From assembly GCA_031292525.1 (NCBI GenBank), contig JARLGY010000016.1, positions 115,140 through 179,139 of the forward strand: 64,000 nucleotides of DNA. Reading direction: 5' to 3'. Under the pieces are notes generated by a model. That model saw nothing but the letters and a program-made list of their open reading frames with translations, searched no databases and was not told the origin of the DNA. Shown here piece after piece: positions 43,112 through 51,250 of this stretch; within the stretch, counting starts at the first letter, position 1; every line of letters starts with the position of its first letter. The translations under genes were made by a program, and so were the position numbers. The stretch comes from Flavipsychrobacter sp. Lineage in GTDB: Bacteria; Bacteroidota; Bacteroidia; Chitinophagales; Chitinophagaceae.

Positions 43112-43543
43112 GAATGCTATTGTAAAATTAATATGTGCAATGATAGATAAAATTTATTTCAATACAAAATAAGACGGTAACATCGCTGTACAATTGTCTT
43201 TCGCGGAGGAAAATCTGCCGCTCGGACGACACTCCTGCTCGGCTTAGTGTTCACACTAAGTCATAATCGGCCCGCAATCCCCCTCTGGCGGAGTCTTCCG
43301 CAGGATGACTCGTGTCTAAAGAAAGCAGCTGATCTCCCGACCGAAATTTGAAGAACTGAAGCCGAATATATTAACTGCAGCAGATTTTTTCTGATAATCC
43401 CTCTACTCCCCCTGTTGTTCCAATGTTAGCAGCGCGCATCTGGAACGGTATATGAAATTGCGTTTTTTGAATGGCATTTATGTTATGCGGCTAAAATATA
43501 AAACTACTCCTATTGTTGCTTTCCGACTAAATAGAAAGAATTT
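43112..43543 (-). repeat. Upstream gap of dCTP deaminase with element copy C
   Basis: Contains copy C of the modular element in inverted orientation: hairpin CTTAGTGT-TC-ACACTAAG (43243-43260) next to GCTCGG (43237-43242; reverse complement of CCGAGC) and a GGCCCGCAATC block (43269-43279) homologous to the ends of copies A and B. Only the hairpin-CCGAGC end domain (about 43195-43330) is kept, followed by a GGCGGAGTCTTCCGC mini-stem near 43287. The 80 bp next to the deaminase start are AT-rich; no clear -7 element was found. Where an inhibitory RNA might be encoded is not visible. Confidence 0.6.
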
Positions 43544-43774
43544 TTAAACAACTGCAAATAACTGTGACAATGTAGTATCTAAAGCGGTTGCCAGCTTTAC
43601 TATTGTGAAGAATTCAATATTCTTTTGCCCGTTTTCTATACGGCTTATTTCTGTTCTATTTATCCCCGATTTTAATTCCAGGTCAAGCTGCGAAAGCTGT
43701 TGCCGCTCACGCAGGGCGCGTAAACGTTTGCCAAATTCCTCTATCTCAACAGTATATCTTTTTTCAATGTCCAT
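43544..43774 (-). CDS. XRE-family HTH regulator
   Basis: A 76-residue DNA-binding protein with one HTH (LRALRERQQLSQLDLELKSG then INRTEISRIENGQKNIEFFT) of the XRE/Cro type. The start at 43774 (MDIEKRY) is preferred because a palindrome and a -7-like TTTATTTG (43814-43821) lie just upstream, so the alternative start at 43816 (14 residues longer) would leave almost no room for a promoter. It is divergent from a small ORF; the perfect palindrome between them suggests autoregulation. Confidence 0.85.
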   Translation of the reverse strand: MDIEKRYTVEIEEFGKRLRALRERQQLSQLDLELKSGINRTEISRIENGQKNIEFFTIVKLATALDTTLSQLFAVV

Positions 43775-43818
43775 TTTACCAGTTTCCAAAACGGAAAGTG
43801 GCTTTTTCTCATTCAAAT

Positions 43819-43842
43819 AAAAGTGAGTTATAACTCACTTTT
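43819..43842. promoter_or_regulatory. Perfect 24-bp palindrome, probable XRE operator
   Basis: AAAAGTGAGTTA at 43819-43830 is followed by its exact reverse complement at 43831-43842. It lies between the XRE gene and the divergent small gene, covering the expected -33 zone of the plus-strand -7-like TATCTTCG (43855-43862). Confidence 0.75.
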
Positions 43843-43905
43843 AGATTTATTTTCTATCTTCGTGGGCATTAATCTGTGTGTTTTTCACACTTTAAACCAA
43901 CAGCC

Positions 43906-44115
43906 ATGTGGTTCAGAAAAAGAAAAAAGAAGGAGTACAGCACCTACCCAGGTTTTGCATATCATGCGGGCGAGTTATCGGCCTACCTGGCTGAGCTGCA
44001 CTATTTTATCATTGCGCTTAAAGATGGACGGGTTATTCATCATCATCCGGAAGATTCGCTTGCTTTTCATGATTGGCTGATTGAGAATAAGATCAGGGAT
44101 GTGAATAAAAGGTAG
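43906..44115 (+). CDS. Small hypothetical protein divergent from XRE regulator
   Basis: A 69-residue protein (MWFRKRKKKEYSTYPGFAYH start) with a basic head and an acidic, His-rich tail (DGRVIHHHPEDSLAFHDWL). The start at 43906 is preferred over the in-frame ATG 30 bases upstream because the first would overlap the likely promoter leader. No known family. Its promoter region is overlapped by the XRE palindrome, so it is probably a regulated partner; toxin-antitoxin or Cro/CI-like roles are speculation. Confidence 0.55.
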   Translation: MWFRKRKKKEYSTYPGFAYHAGELSAYLAELHYFIIALKDGRVIHHHPEDSLAFHDWLIENKIRDVNKR

Positions 44116-44490
44116 ATAGGGGCTTTTGTGCGATAGATTGGCTTGGGTTCGTTGATTTGGCGGATTTCTCGGCCGCTGAAGGGCGCTCGGTCGAAATGAC
44201 GGGGGGGTGCGAAAGGTTGCTTCGTGCCTCGCAAAGACACGGTTTTTGGGGGTTGATAGAATTCCGGACGATGAACGGTGCCAACGCCTTTGTAGCTGGA
44301 TAGGGAGGGGGACGGTGACTGCAAAAAAGTACTTCGCGAGTATAACCACCCCGGCCGTTGGCCACCCCTCCTTGAAAAAAGGAGGGGAACTTGGGTATTG
44401 TGTGTTTAGGCTTTTGTGGCCTTGATTTGGCGGATTTCTCCGTCGCTGAAGGGCGCTCCGTCGAAATGACGGACTATTTTTGGGTTGTTT
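44116..44490. repeat. Interspersed repeats between small gene and amidohydrolase
   Basis: No gene. Two direct copies of a about 50-bp repeat, TTGATTTGGCGGATTTCTC then CGCTGAAGGGCGCTC and GTCGAAATGACGG (44152-44202 and 44422-44472). Between them are GGTTGCTTCGTGCCTCGC (44211-44240; the family seen at 13.2, 18.7 and 37.8 kb) and a hairpin CCCCTCCTT-GAAAA-AAGGAGGGG (44365-44387), whose other copy is at 63.85 kb. Confidence 0.75.
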
Positions 44491-45678
44491 TTAGTGTTTG
44501 CCAATGGCTTGTATGGCCAGCCATGCCATGAGGCCCATGCCGGTTTTTAGGGCATTCTCGTCTATATCGAACTTGGCATTGTGTACAGGTATGGTATATT
44601 CCTCGTTGTTGCGGCTGGTGCCGAGGCGGAAGTAGCAACTGGGCATGTATTGGGAGTAGTAGCTGAAGTCGTCGGCGGTCATGCGGAGGTCGAGGGTCTT
44701 TACATGGTCGGCGCCTAGGTATTCTTTAGACCAACCCTCAGCACTGGCGGTGAGCTGCGGATGGTTGAACAGCGAAGGGTAACCTACCGAGATATCCATA
44801 GTGGCGGTGGCACCCAGCGCGGCGCAGGTGTGGGTAACGATCTCCCTGATCCAGTCGTGGGCCTTGTAGCGCCAGGTTTCGTCCATGGTGCGGAAGGTGC
44901 CTTCCAGCTCTACCTTGTCGGGTATCACGTTGGTGGTGTGACCCCCGGCTATTTTACCAAAGGTAAGTACCGATGGTATAAGAGGGTTGCTTTTGCGGGA
45001 GATGACCTGCTGCAGGGTGGTGATGAGGGTGGCCGCAACGGCTATAGGATCGATAGTTTGGTGGGGCAGGGCAGCGTGGCCGCCTTTGCCCTCTACTGTA
45101 ATGTATATTTCATCGGCGCTGGCCATGTACTGGCCGGCCCTGAAGCCCACGGTGCCTGATGGCAGGTGAGGATAAACATGCAGCGCAAAGATGGCCGATG
45201 GTTTAGGATCATCGAGCACACCTGCTGCTATCATAAGGCTGGCGCCACCGGGGTTCTTTTCCTCGCCCGGCTGAAAGATGAGCATGATGGTGCCCTCCCA
45301 TTCGTCGCGCAGGTCTTGCAGTATCTTGGCGGCGCCCAGCAGGCAGGATGTATGCACATCGTGACCGCAGGCGTGCATGGTGCCGGTGTTCTTAGATGTA
45401 TAATCGGTTTGGTTGAGTTCCTGTATGGGCAGTGCATCGAGCTCGGAGCGCAGGGCTATGCAGCGGGATGTGGGGTTGCGGCCCTCTACATAGGCTACTA
45501 TGCCGGTGCCTACTATGCCTGTTTTGTGGCGTATGCCCCAGGCGGTGAGCTTTTGACAAACAAATTCGGCCGTCTTGAACTCCTCGAAAGAAAGCTCTGG
45601 GTTGGCATGTATGGTGTGGCGTACGTCTTGTATCTCGGTGAAATACGCTGTTGCTTTTTCCTGGATCTTATTGATCAT
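44491..45678 (-). CDS. M20 family metallo-amidohydrolase (N-acyl-amino-acid/hippurate type)
   Basis: A 395-residue peptidase M20D-like amidohydrolase. Metal-binding blocks: TMHACGHDVHTSCLLG (first His/Asp region), IFQPGEEKNPGGAS with the Glu pair, and IFALHVYPHLPSG; C-terminal RMTADDFSYYSQYMPSCYFRLG fits the M20 catalytic end and the 150-residue lid domain fits N-acyl-L-amino-acid hydrolases. Cytosolic (no signal). Overlaps the SPOR gene start by 11 bp on the minus strand, so it is the third gene of the deoC-SPOR-amidohydrolase run. Confidence 0.92.
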   Translation of the reverse strand: MINKIQEKATAYFTEIQDVRHTIHANPELSFEEFKTAEFVCQKLTAWGIRHKTGIVGTGIVAYVEGRNPTSRCIALRSELDALPIQELNQTDYTSKNTGTMHACGHDVHTSCLLGAAKILQDLRDEWEGTIMLIFQPGEEKNPGGASLMIAAGVLDDPKPSAIFALHVYPHLPSGTVGFRAGQYMASADEIYITVEGKGGHAALPHQTIDPIAVAATLITTLQQVISRKSNPLIPSVLTFGKIAGGHTTNVIPDKVELEGTFRTMDETWRYKAHDWIREIVTHTCAALGATATMDISVGYPSLFNHPQLTASAEGWSKEYLGADHVKTLDLRMTADDFSYYSQYMPSCYFRLGTSRNNEEYTIPVHNAKFDIDENALKTGMGLMAWLAIQAIGKH

Positions 45679-46123
45679 TTTTAGCTGGATTATTAGCTGG
45701 ATTAATGACTATATAGTCGGGTACTATCATAGATGGATTGTAGAGTGGGCTTACTTGCTGGTACATGGTTGCAGCTTCGGCACGGCTGCGGTAGTCGCCC
45801 ACCTTAACCCTGAACTGGGGGCTGAGGTAAGTGATGTAGGTGGCTATACCGGGGAAGCGGCGCATAAAATCGACCTTGATGCTGGTGGCTTTTGCGCGCT
45901 CATTACCGCAGTATATCTGCACCCTGTAGCCCTTGCCCGAGCGGATGGTGCCGACGGTGTTTGCGGCGTGCTTTTTGAGCACTACGGCCAGCCGGGGATC
46001 GGCATGGAGCACCATACCCTGCGGTGGCGGGGCATCGTCTGCATCGTCGCCAACCTTGATCTGGGCATAGCTGACGCTACATAACAACATGAGGCTGAAT
46101 AATATGCAATACGGTTTATTCAT
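45668..46123 (-). CDS. Exported SPOR domain protein
   Basis: A 151-residue protein with a signal peptide (MNKPYCILFSLMLLCSVSYA) and a C-terminal SPOR domain (about 60-140: RVQIYCGNERAKATSIKVDF, FRVKVGDYRSRAEAATMY). SPOR domains bind denuded peptidoglycan glycans at division sites. Overlapping both deoC (8 bp) and the amidohydrolase (11 bp), it is translationally coupled with two unrelated enzymes. Confidence 0.85.
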   Translation of the reverse strand: MNKPYCILFSLMLLCSVSYAQIKVGDDADDAPPPQGMVLHADPRLAVVLKKHAANTVGTIRSGKGYRVQIYCGNERAKATSIKVDFMRRFPGIATYITYLSPQFRVKVGDYRSRAEAATMYQQVSPLYNPSMIVPDYIVINPANNPAKNDQ

Positions 46124-46772
46124 TACTTTCTTTTACTATCTGCAAGCTGGCAGAGCATCCCAACCGGGTGGCACCTGCTGCTACCAACTGGCGGGCAAAC
46201 GCGAAGTTACGAATCCCGCCCGAAGCTTTTATAGCAATATTTGCGGACAGGTGCTGGCGCATAAGCTGCACGGCATGTAGGGTAGCGCCCACCTCGGCAT
46301 AGCCGGTAGAGGTTTTGAGGAAGTCGATATTGCAGGGGGCGTATATTTCGCAGCAACGGGTTATCTCTTCATCGGTAAGGATACCGCTTTCTATAATGAC
46401 CTTGATCTGTGCGCCGCCTGTGTGGATGAGGTTGGTGAGGACGGCAATTTCTTCGGCCAGGTACGTCCACGCGCCGTTTTTAAGGGCTGTGAGGTTGTGC
46501 ACTACATCTAGCTCATGCGCGCCATCGGCAATGGCCTGTGTGGCCTCGGCAATTTTCGCGGTAAGGGTGCTGTAACCAAATGGGAACCCTATAACCGTAG
46601 CTACGCGTACTGGTGTGCCCTGTAGTTGCTGTGCAGCCAGTTGCACATAGGGTGGAGGTACGCACACGGCGGCAAAGCCATAGGCAATGGCTTCAGCGCA
46701 CAATTGGGTTATATCGCCCGCGGTGGTAGTAGGTTTTAGTATGGTGTGATCGATGTAGGGGGCAATGTTCAT
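46116..46772 (-). CDS. deoC: Deoxyribose-phosphate aldolase
   Basis: A 218-residue class I aldolase splitting 2-deoxyribose-5-phosphate into acetaldehyde and glyceraldehyde-3-phosphate. The Schiff-base Lys is K153 in DFLKTSTGYA, the proton-relay Lys is K182 in IAIKASGG, and D89 lies in HELDVV. Length and motifs are typical of the short bacterial DeoC. First gene of the run deoC-SPOR-amidohydrolase. Confidence 0.95.
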   Translation of the reverse strand: MNIAPYIDHTILKPTTTAGDITQLCAEAIAYGFAAVCVPPPYVQLAAQQLQGTPVRVATVIGFPFGYSTLTAKIAEATQAIADGAHELDVVHNLTALKNGAWTYLAEEIAVLTNLIHTGGAQIKVIIESGILTDEEITRCCEIYAPCNIDFLKTSTGYAEVGATLHAVQLMRQHLSANIAIKASGGIRNFAFARQLVAAGATRLGCSASLQIVKESNE

Positions 46773-46941
46773 GGTAGCCGGTATCTGTAAGTATAATTCA
46801 ATTTGCGGGTACGGGGCGCATCTACGAAGCGCATCAACATTTTGTATTCGTTTCCTACAAAGCGGTAGCCCCTACAGGGCAGCTTGTGTTATGGCAGACA
46901 CAAAGTATTGGGGCTAAAGTCGGGATATTAACGTGTTTAAA

Positions 46942-46965
46942 AACCCCAGCTTTAAAGCTGGGGTT
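46942..46965 (-). terminator. Terminator of icd
   Basis: A 24-bp perfect inverted repeat (AACCCCAGCTTT and its reverse complement) 12 bp after the icd stop, followed by a T-run on the minus strand. Confidence 0.9.
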
Positions 46966-46976
46966 GGATATATGAG

Positions 46977-48248
46977 TTATTCCAGGTTCTTGATCAGTTC
47001 TAGTGCAAACTCGCTGGTTTTGAGCAGGGTAGCGTCGTGCATAAGGTTGTAGAAGTCGATGGTAACGCGCTTGCGCTTGATGGTAAGTCCCAAAGACTTT
47101 TCTATGCTGTTTGCAGCTTCGTGCCAGCCCATGTATTGCAGCATCATGCAACCGCTCAGCAGCAGTGACGATGGGTTCATGGTGTCGGTATTGGCAAAGC
47201 GTGGGGCGGTACCGTGGGTAGCCTCGAACACTGCATGACCTGTGATATAGTTGATGTTGGCGCCGGGGGCAATGCCTATACCGCCTACGGCTGCTGCAGC
47301 GGCATCGCTTATGTAGTCGCCATTGAGATTGAGGGTGGCTATAACTGAGTAGTCTTGCGGAGCTAATAACAGCTGTTGCAGGAAGTTATCTGCAATAACG
47401 TCTTTAATGATGACCTTGTGGGCTGCGGCGGCTAGTTTCAACGCTGCGTTAGCGGCTTCTTCACCTTGTGCAGCTTTTACTTTTTCCCATTGAGGCCATG
47501 TGAATACCTGGTCGCCAAACTCGCGCTCGGCCAGCTCGTAGCCCCATATTTTAAAGGAACCTTCGGTGAACTTCATGATATTGCCCTTGTGCACTATGGC
47601 TACAGATGGCAGGTTGTTGGCAATGGCATATACAATAGCTGCACGTACCAGGCGCTCTGTACCTTCTTTAGATACAGGCTTGATACCGAAAGATGAGGTT
47701 TCGGGGAAGCGGATCTTATTTACGTGCAGTTCAGTAGTAAGGAAATGCAGTAGTTTTTTAGCTTCGGGGCTATCGTAGTTGAATTCGATACCGGCGTAGA
47801 TATCTTCTGTGTTCTCGCGGAAGATGGTCATATCTACATTCTCAGGATGTACTACGGGAGAAGGGACACCTTTGTACCACTTTACCGGGCGTACACAGGC
47901 ATAGAGATCCAGCTCCTGGCGCAGAGCAACATTGAGAGAGCGGATACCACCACCAACAGGTGTAGTAAGCGGGCCTTTTATGGATACGATGCAGTCACGT
48001 GCTACATCCAGGGTCTCAGCAGGCAGCCACTGGCCGGTTTGGTTGAAGGCTTTTTCGCCGGCAAGCATTTCCTTCCATTCTATTTTGCGTTTGCTGCCAT
48101 AGCATTTTTCTACAGCTGCATCCATAACGGCTTTGCTGGCACGCCATACATCTGGGCCTATGCCATCGCCTTCTATAAATGGTATAATCGGGTAATCGGG
48201 AACGGTTAGTTTACCGTTTGTTCCCATTGTTATTTTTTGTGCAGACAT
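46977..48248 (-). CDS. icd: Isocitrate dehydrogenase (NADP-dependent)
   Basis: A 423-residue TCA-cycle enzyme oxidising isocitrate to 2-oxoglutarate and CO2. Motifs: [24 protein letters not shown] (the Ser of the substrate loop, phosphorylated in E. coli), [23 protein letters not shown], and the coenzyme region [21 protein letters not shown]. Length and sequence fit the homodimeric E. coli-type icd. Monocistronic, with -7 element and terminator. Confidence 0.94.
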   Translation of the reverse strand: MSAQKITMGTNGKLTVPDYPIIPFIEGDGIGPDVWRASKAVMDAAVEKCYGSKRKIEWKEMLAGEKAFNQTGQWLPAETLDVARDCIVSIKGPLTTPVGGGIRSLNVALRQELDLYACVRPVKWYKGVPSPVVHPENVDMTIFRENTEDIYAGIEFNYDSPEAKKLLHFLTTELHVNKIRFPETSSFGIKPVSKEGTERLVRAAIVYAIANNLPSVAIVHKGNIMKFTEGSFKIWGYELAEREFGDQVFTWPQWEKVKAAQGEEAANAALKLAAAAHKVIIKDVIADNFLQQLLLAPQDYSVIATLNLNGDYISDAAAAAVGGIGIAPGANINYITGHAVFEATHGTAPRFANTDTMNPSSLLLSGCMMLQYMGWHEAANSIEKSLGLTIKRKRVTIDFYNLMHDATLLKTSEFALELIKNLE

Positions 48249-48277
48249 TGGATGAATAGCTTGGATAAATTACGGCG

Positions 48278-48285
48278 CAAAGGTA
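48278..48285 (-). promoter_or_regulatory. -7 element of icd
   Basis: TACCTTTG on the minus strand, 29 bases upstream of the icd ATG. Confidence 0.6.
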
Positions 48286-48385
48286 GCAAAAAAGCAGTGC
48301 AGACGATTGCGTAATGCTATGTTAATTTAAGATATGGCAGCAAGAATGCTTGTTTGCAAGGGCTGGAATTTGCAGCTGAGTATAG

Positions 48386-49453
48386 TTAAGTACGAGATTC
48401 CTTGCTTTTTTCTAAAGTAAAACCGAAGGAAGATCCTACGCCCACTTTGCTGCGTACAGTAACACTCTGGCCATGGGCCTCTATGATGTGCTTTACAATG
48501 GCAAGCCCGAGACCAGTACCACCTATAGCGCGGCTGCGGCTGCGATCGGCACGGTAGAAGCGCTCGAATATGCGTGCCAGGTGCTCTTCTGGAATGCCGG
48601 GGCCATCGTCAGAGATCTCTACGTATATATGCCCTTCATCCATAGCATAGCAGCCAGCTGTAATGGTGCCGTTATCGTGGCCGTATTTGAGGGCATTTTC
48701 TATGAGGTTCACCAATACCTGCTTTAGTTTTTGCTTATCGGCGGTAACTGCAATGGGACGTTCGGTACCTTTTTTTAGTATCAGCTGTATGTTTCTTTCT
48801 TTGGCTTTGAGTGAAAACTCTTCATACACATCTTTGATGAGGTCTTGTATGGAGAAACTTTCCTGTATTAAAGGGATCTTGCCAGATTCCAGTTTCGATA
48901 TCTGGTCGAGATCGTCAACAAGGCGCACCAGGCGGTCTATGCTTTTGTTGGCGTTAGAGAGGAATTTACGGTTCACGGTTTCATCTTCCAGCGCGCCGCC
49001 CAGCAGAGTATCTACGTAGCCCTGTACGGAAAATATAGGTGTACGAAGCTCATGTGCCAGGTTCATGAGAAACTCCTTGCGGAACTTCTCATTTTCACGG
49101 AGCATGTCTATCTCATCCTTTCGTTGCGTGGCCCACCTTTGTACATCAGAGCTTACCTCTTCTATTGATTTTTGGGGGAGGATATTATTATAAAAGATCT
49201 CTTCCTTTTTAGTCGCTTTGGTTTGATATATAAACTTGTAAATGATCTTTATCTTCCTGTAGATGAAACGCTGCAGGGTATAGTGGTATAGTGAATAAGT
49301 AACTATAAACGTAATGACAAATATAAGTACCGGCATGTACCACAGCAGCGGATGTATAAACAGGCTGAGCAAGACATTGACCGTAGAAATGATCAGTGCC
49401 GTAATGGACGAAAGCAGTCTTGGAGATAAATTTTTTGTATCCAGTACAGACAT
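48386..49453 (-). CDS. Sensor histidine kinase, PhoR-like
   Basis: A 355-residue membrane kinase: two N-terminal helices (about 14-34 and 36-56: LLSSITALIISTVNVLLSLF and LLWYMPVLIFVITFIVTYSL), a coiled linker, dimerisation/phospho-acceptor H134 in NLAHELRTPIFSVQGY, and a HATPase domain with N box (LVNLIENALKYG), G1 (DDGPGIPEEHLARIF) and G2 (GGTGLGLAIV). No periplasmic sensor domain is present, only a short loop. Its partner is the response regulator 9 bp upstream on the strand. Adjacent TCA genes hint at metabolic control, unproven. Confidence 0.92.
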   Translation of the reverse strand: MSVLDTKNLSPRLLSSITALIISTVNVLLSLFIHPLLWYMPVLIFVITFIVTYSLYHYTLQRFIYRKIKIIYKFIYQTKATKKEEIFYNNILPQKSIEEVSSDVQRWATQRKDEIDMLRENEKFRKEFLMNLAHELRTPIFSVQGYVDTLLGGALEDETVNRKFLSNANKSIDRLVRLVDDLDQISKLESGKIPLIQESFSIQDLIKDVYEEFSLKAKERNIQLILKKGTERPIAVTADKQKLKQVLVNLIENALKYGHDNGTITAGCYAMDEGHIYVEISDDGPGIPEEHLARIFERFYRADRSRSRAIGGTGLGLAIVKHIIEAHGQSVTVRSKVGVGSSFGFTLEKSKESRT

Positions 49454-49462
49454 AGTACTAAT

Positions 49463-50149
49463 CTACGCCATTTCAAATTTATAACCTACCCCCTTTACTG
49501 TAGTAATCAGGTCTATGCCTACTTTTTGGCGTATTTTACGGATGTGTACATCTATGGTACGGTCGCCAACTATTACATCTGTACCCCATACGCGTTGTAA
49601 TATCTCGTTGCGCAGGAATACACGCCCTGGTTTTGAGGCGAGCAGAGAAAGCAGTTCGAACTCTTTTTTTGCAAGCAGAATTTCAACGGCTTTATAAGTG
49701 ACGGTAAATTTGGTTTTGTTTATCTCAAGGTCGCCGAAGGTTTGTTTCTGTTCCAGGTCGTCGTCCTTACGGTAGCGGCGAAGCGCAGTACCTATACGGG
49801 TCGCCAGCAGTTCGGGCTTTATGGGTTTTGATATGTAATCGTCAGCACCTATTTTGAGGCCTTCAATTTCATACTTTTCATCACTGAGGGCTGTAAGGAA
49901 TATAATGGCTGTATCATCAAAATCAGTCATTTTCCTTAATTCCCGTATGGTTTCCATCCCATCCTTAACGGGCATCATAATATCCAGCAGAATTAGGTCG
50001 GGCCTGAACTCTTTAGCTTTTTTTATTGCCTCGTTGCCATCTCTGGCAGTAGCAATAAGATACCCTTTCCCCTTAAGATTGTAACTAATAAACTCTACAA
50101 TATCCGGTTCGTCGTCAACAATCAATATTTTTCCTGGTAACCCTTCCAT
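49463..50149 (-). CDS. OmpR/PhoB-family response regulator
   Basis: A 228-residue regulator: receiver domain (about 6-122; acidic pocket VDDEPD, phospho-Asp D56 in LILLDIMMP, Thr in IIFLTALS, Lys in YISKPIKP) and a winged-helix OmpR-type DNA-binding domain (about 135-226; FELLSLLASKPGRVFLRNEI, VDVHIRKIRQK... GVGYKFEMA). Cotranscribed with the histidine kinase. Confidence 0.93.
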   Translation of the reverse strand: MEGLPGKILIVDDEPDIVEFISYNLKGKGYLIATARDGNEAIKKAKEFRPDLILLDIMMPVKDGMETIRELRKMTDFDDTAIIFLTALSDEKYEIEGLKIGADDYISKPIKPELLATRIGTALRRYRKDDDLEQKQTFGDLEINKTKFTVTYKAVEILLAKKEFELLSLLASKPGRVFLRNEILQRVWGTDVIVGDRTIDVHIRKIRQKVGIDLITTVKGVGYKFEMA

Positions 50150-50200
50150 ATATATTCTAAATCGGACACAATAATATAACAGGAAATGGGAACAAAAAAG

Positions 50201-50247
50201 AAATGCTACATTATGTTATTGTTACCAACAACATAAATGTAGCATTT
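50201..50247 (-). terminator. Terminator hairpin of the coiled-coil gene
   Basis: AAATGCTACATTATGTT (50201-50217) pairs with AACATAAATGTAGCATTT (50230-50247) with one bulge; on the minus strand a T-rich run follows. Confidence 0.8.
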
Positions 50248-50270
50248 TACCCGCAAAATGCGGTATATTT

Positions 50271-51200
50271 TTATCTCAGTGTTACGCTGCCGCTACCTAC
50301 TTTATAGCCGCCATTATAGAACTCAATACCATAAGAACCTCTCTGGTAGTCGCTTTCCTGGTGCCAGTCGATAGTGACATTTTTTACCGGCTGACCCTGC
50401 TGTAATGGTATTTGTTTCATTACAGTATAATTGAGTGTTGAGCCATCTACCAGTTTGGTATTGCCAGAGCCATAAGCAGCATTGCTAAGCAAAGTACCCT
50501 GAGGACCGGTGATGCGTACATCAATTTCCTTCACACCGCTTTCTGTAATACGATTCTCATCAATGTCAAAAGTGATGCGCATCATATCTACCTTGCGTGC
50601 TTTAGTTGTTTCCTTTTCCTTACCATTCCTTTTGGTATGCAAAGGCTCCATGCGTATGTTAGATACATGCAGTACAGAACCCAATTGTTTCAGCTGTATG
50701 TTTTTAGATACGGTAGAATCCCTTTCTTTGGTTACTACTTCGTTCTGGGTGGTTAATTGTTTGTTTTCACCTTCCAGTTCAGCAATACGTTCTTCGTATG
50801 ATTTTACTTTGCCTTTCAGTGTTTCCATCATTTCCCTTGCCTTAGCCAACTGTGAAGCTGTTGCTTTACTGTCGCTCAATATGCTGTGGATGTTAGCTTT
50901 CAATTTGGCTATTTCGCCATCTTTGTTATTGATCATACTGTCCATCTGTGCGTTTTTCGATGTCAGTTGATCTAACCTGCCTAAAGCAGCGTTATAATCA
51001 TTTTCTATAGCTTTGCGAGACGAATCGGAAGTGTTGAGTTCTGCCGTTGTTTGTTCGACCTGCGTTGTAGCATTGCGTTTGGAAACAAACATATATATAC
51101 ATGCTGCCAATAAAATAGCAATGATGACCCAATAGATAACCGTGTTGTTACGGGGCGCGCCATTTGGCGTACCTTGCGTCGAATTGATTTCCTGACTCAT
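50271..51200 (-). CDS. Membrane-anchored coiled-coil protein, unknown function
   Basis: A 309-residue protein with one transmembrane helix (about 23-39: VIYWVIIAILLAACIYMFV), a long coiled coil (about 50-170; KAIENDYNAALGRLDQL, KSYEERIAELEGENKQL) and a beta-rich C-terminal domain (about 180-309) with IDVRITGPQGTLLSN. No family name is recalled; the layout suggests an envelope spacer or scaffold. Divergent to the exonuclease gene. Confidence 0.78.
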   Translation of the reverse strand: MSQEINSTQGTPNGAPRNNTVIYWVIIAILLAACIYMFVSKRNATTQVEQTTAELNTSDSSRKAIENDYNAALGRLDQLTSKNAQMDSMINNKDGEIAKLKANIHSILSDSKATASQLAKAREMMETLKGKVKSYEERIAELEGENKQLTTQNEVVTKERDSTVSKNIQLKQLGSVLHVSNIRMEPLHTKRNGKEKETTKARKVDMMRITFDIDENRITESGVKEIDVRITGPQGTLLSNAAYGSGNTKLVDGSTLNYTVMKQIPLQQGQPVKNVTIDWHQESDYQRGSYGIEFYNGGYKVGSGSVTLR

Positions 51201-51226
51201 AATCTGTTATTTTGTTTGATTGACTA

Positions 51227-51234
51227 CAAATATA
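51227..51234 (-). promoter_or_regulatory. -7 element of the coiled-coil gene
   Basis: TATATTTG on the minus strand, 26 bases before its ATG. Confidence 0.55.
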
Positions 51235-51250
51235 ATATTCCCTTTTTTAC

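Noticed and set aside
46855..47151. Minus-strand frame of 98 codons
   Set aside because: Shadow of icd in another frame and of its terminator region.
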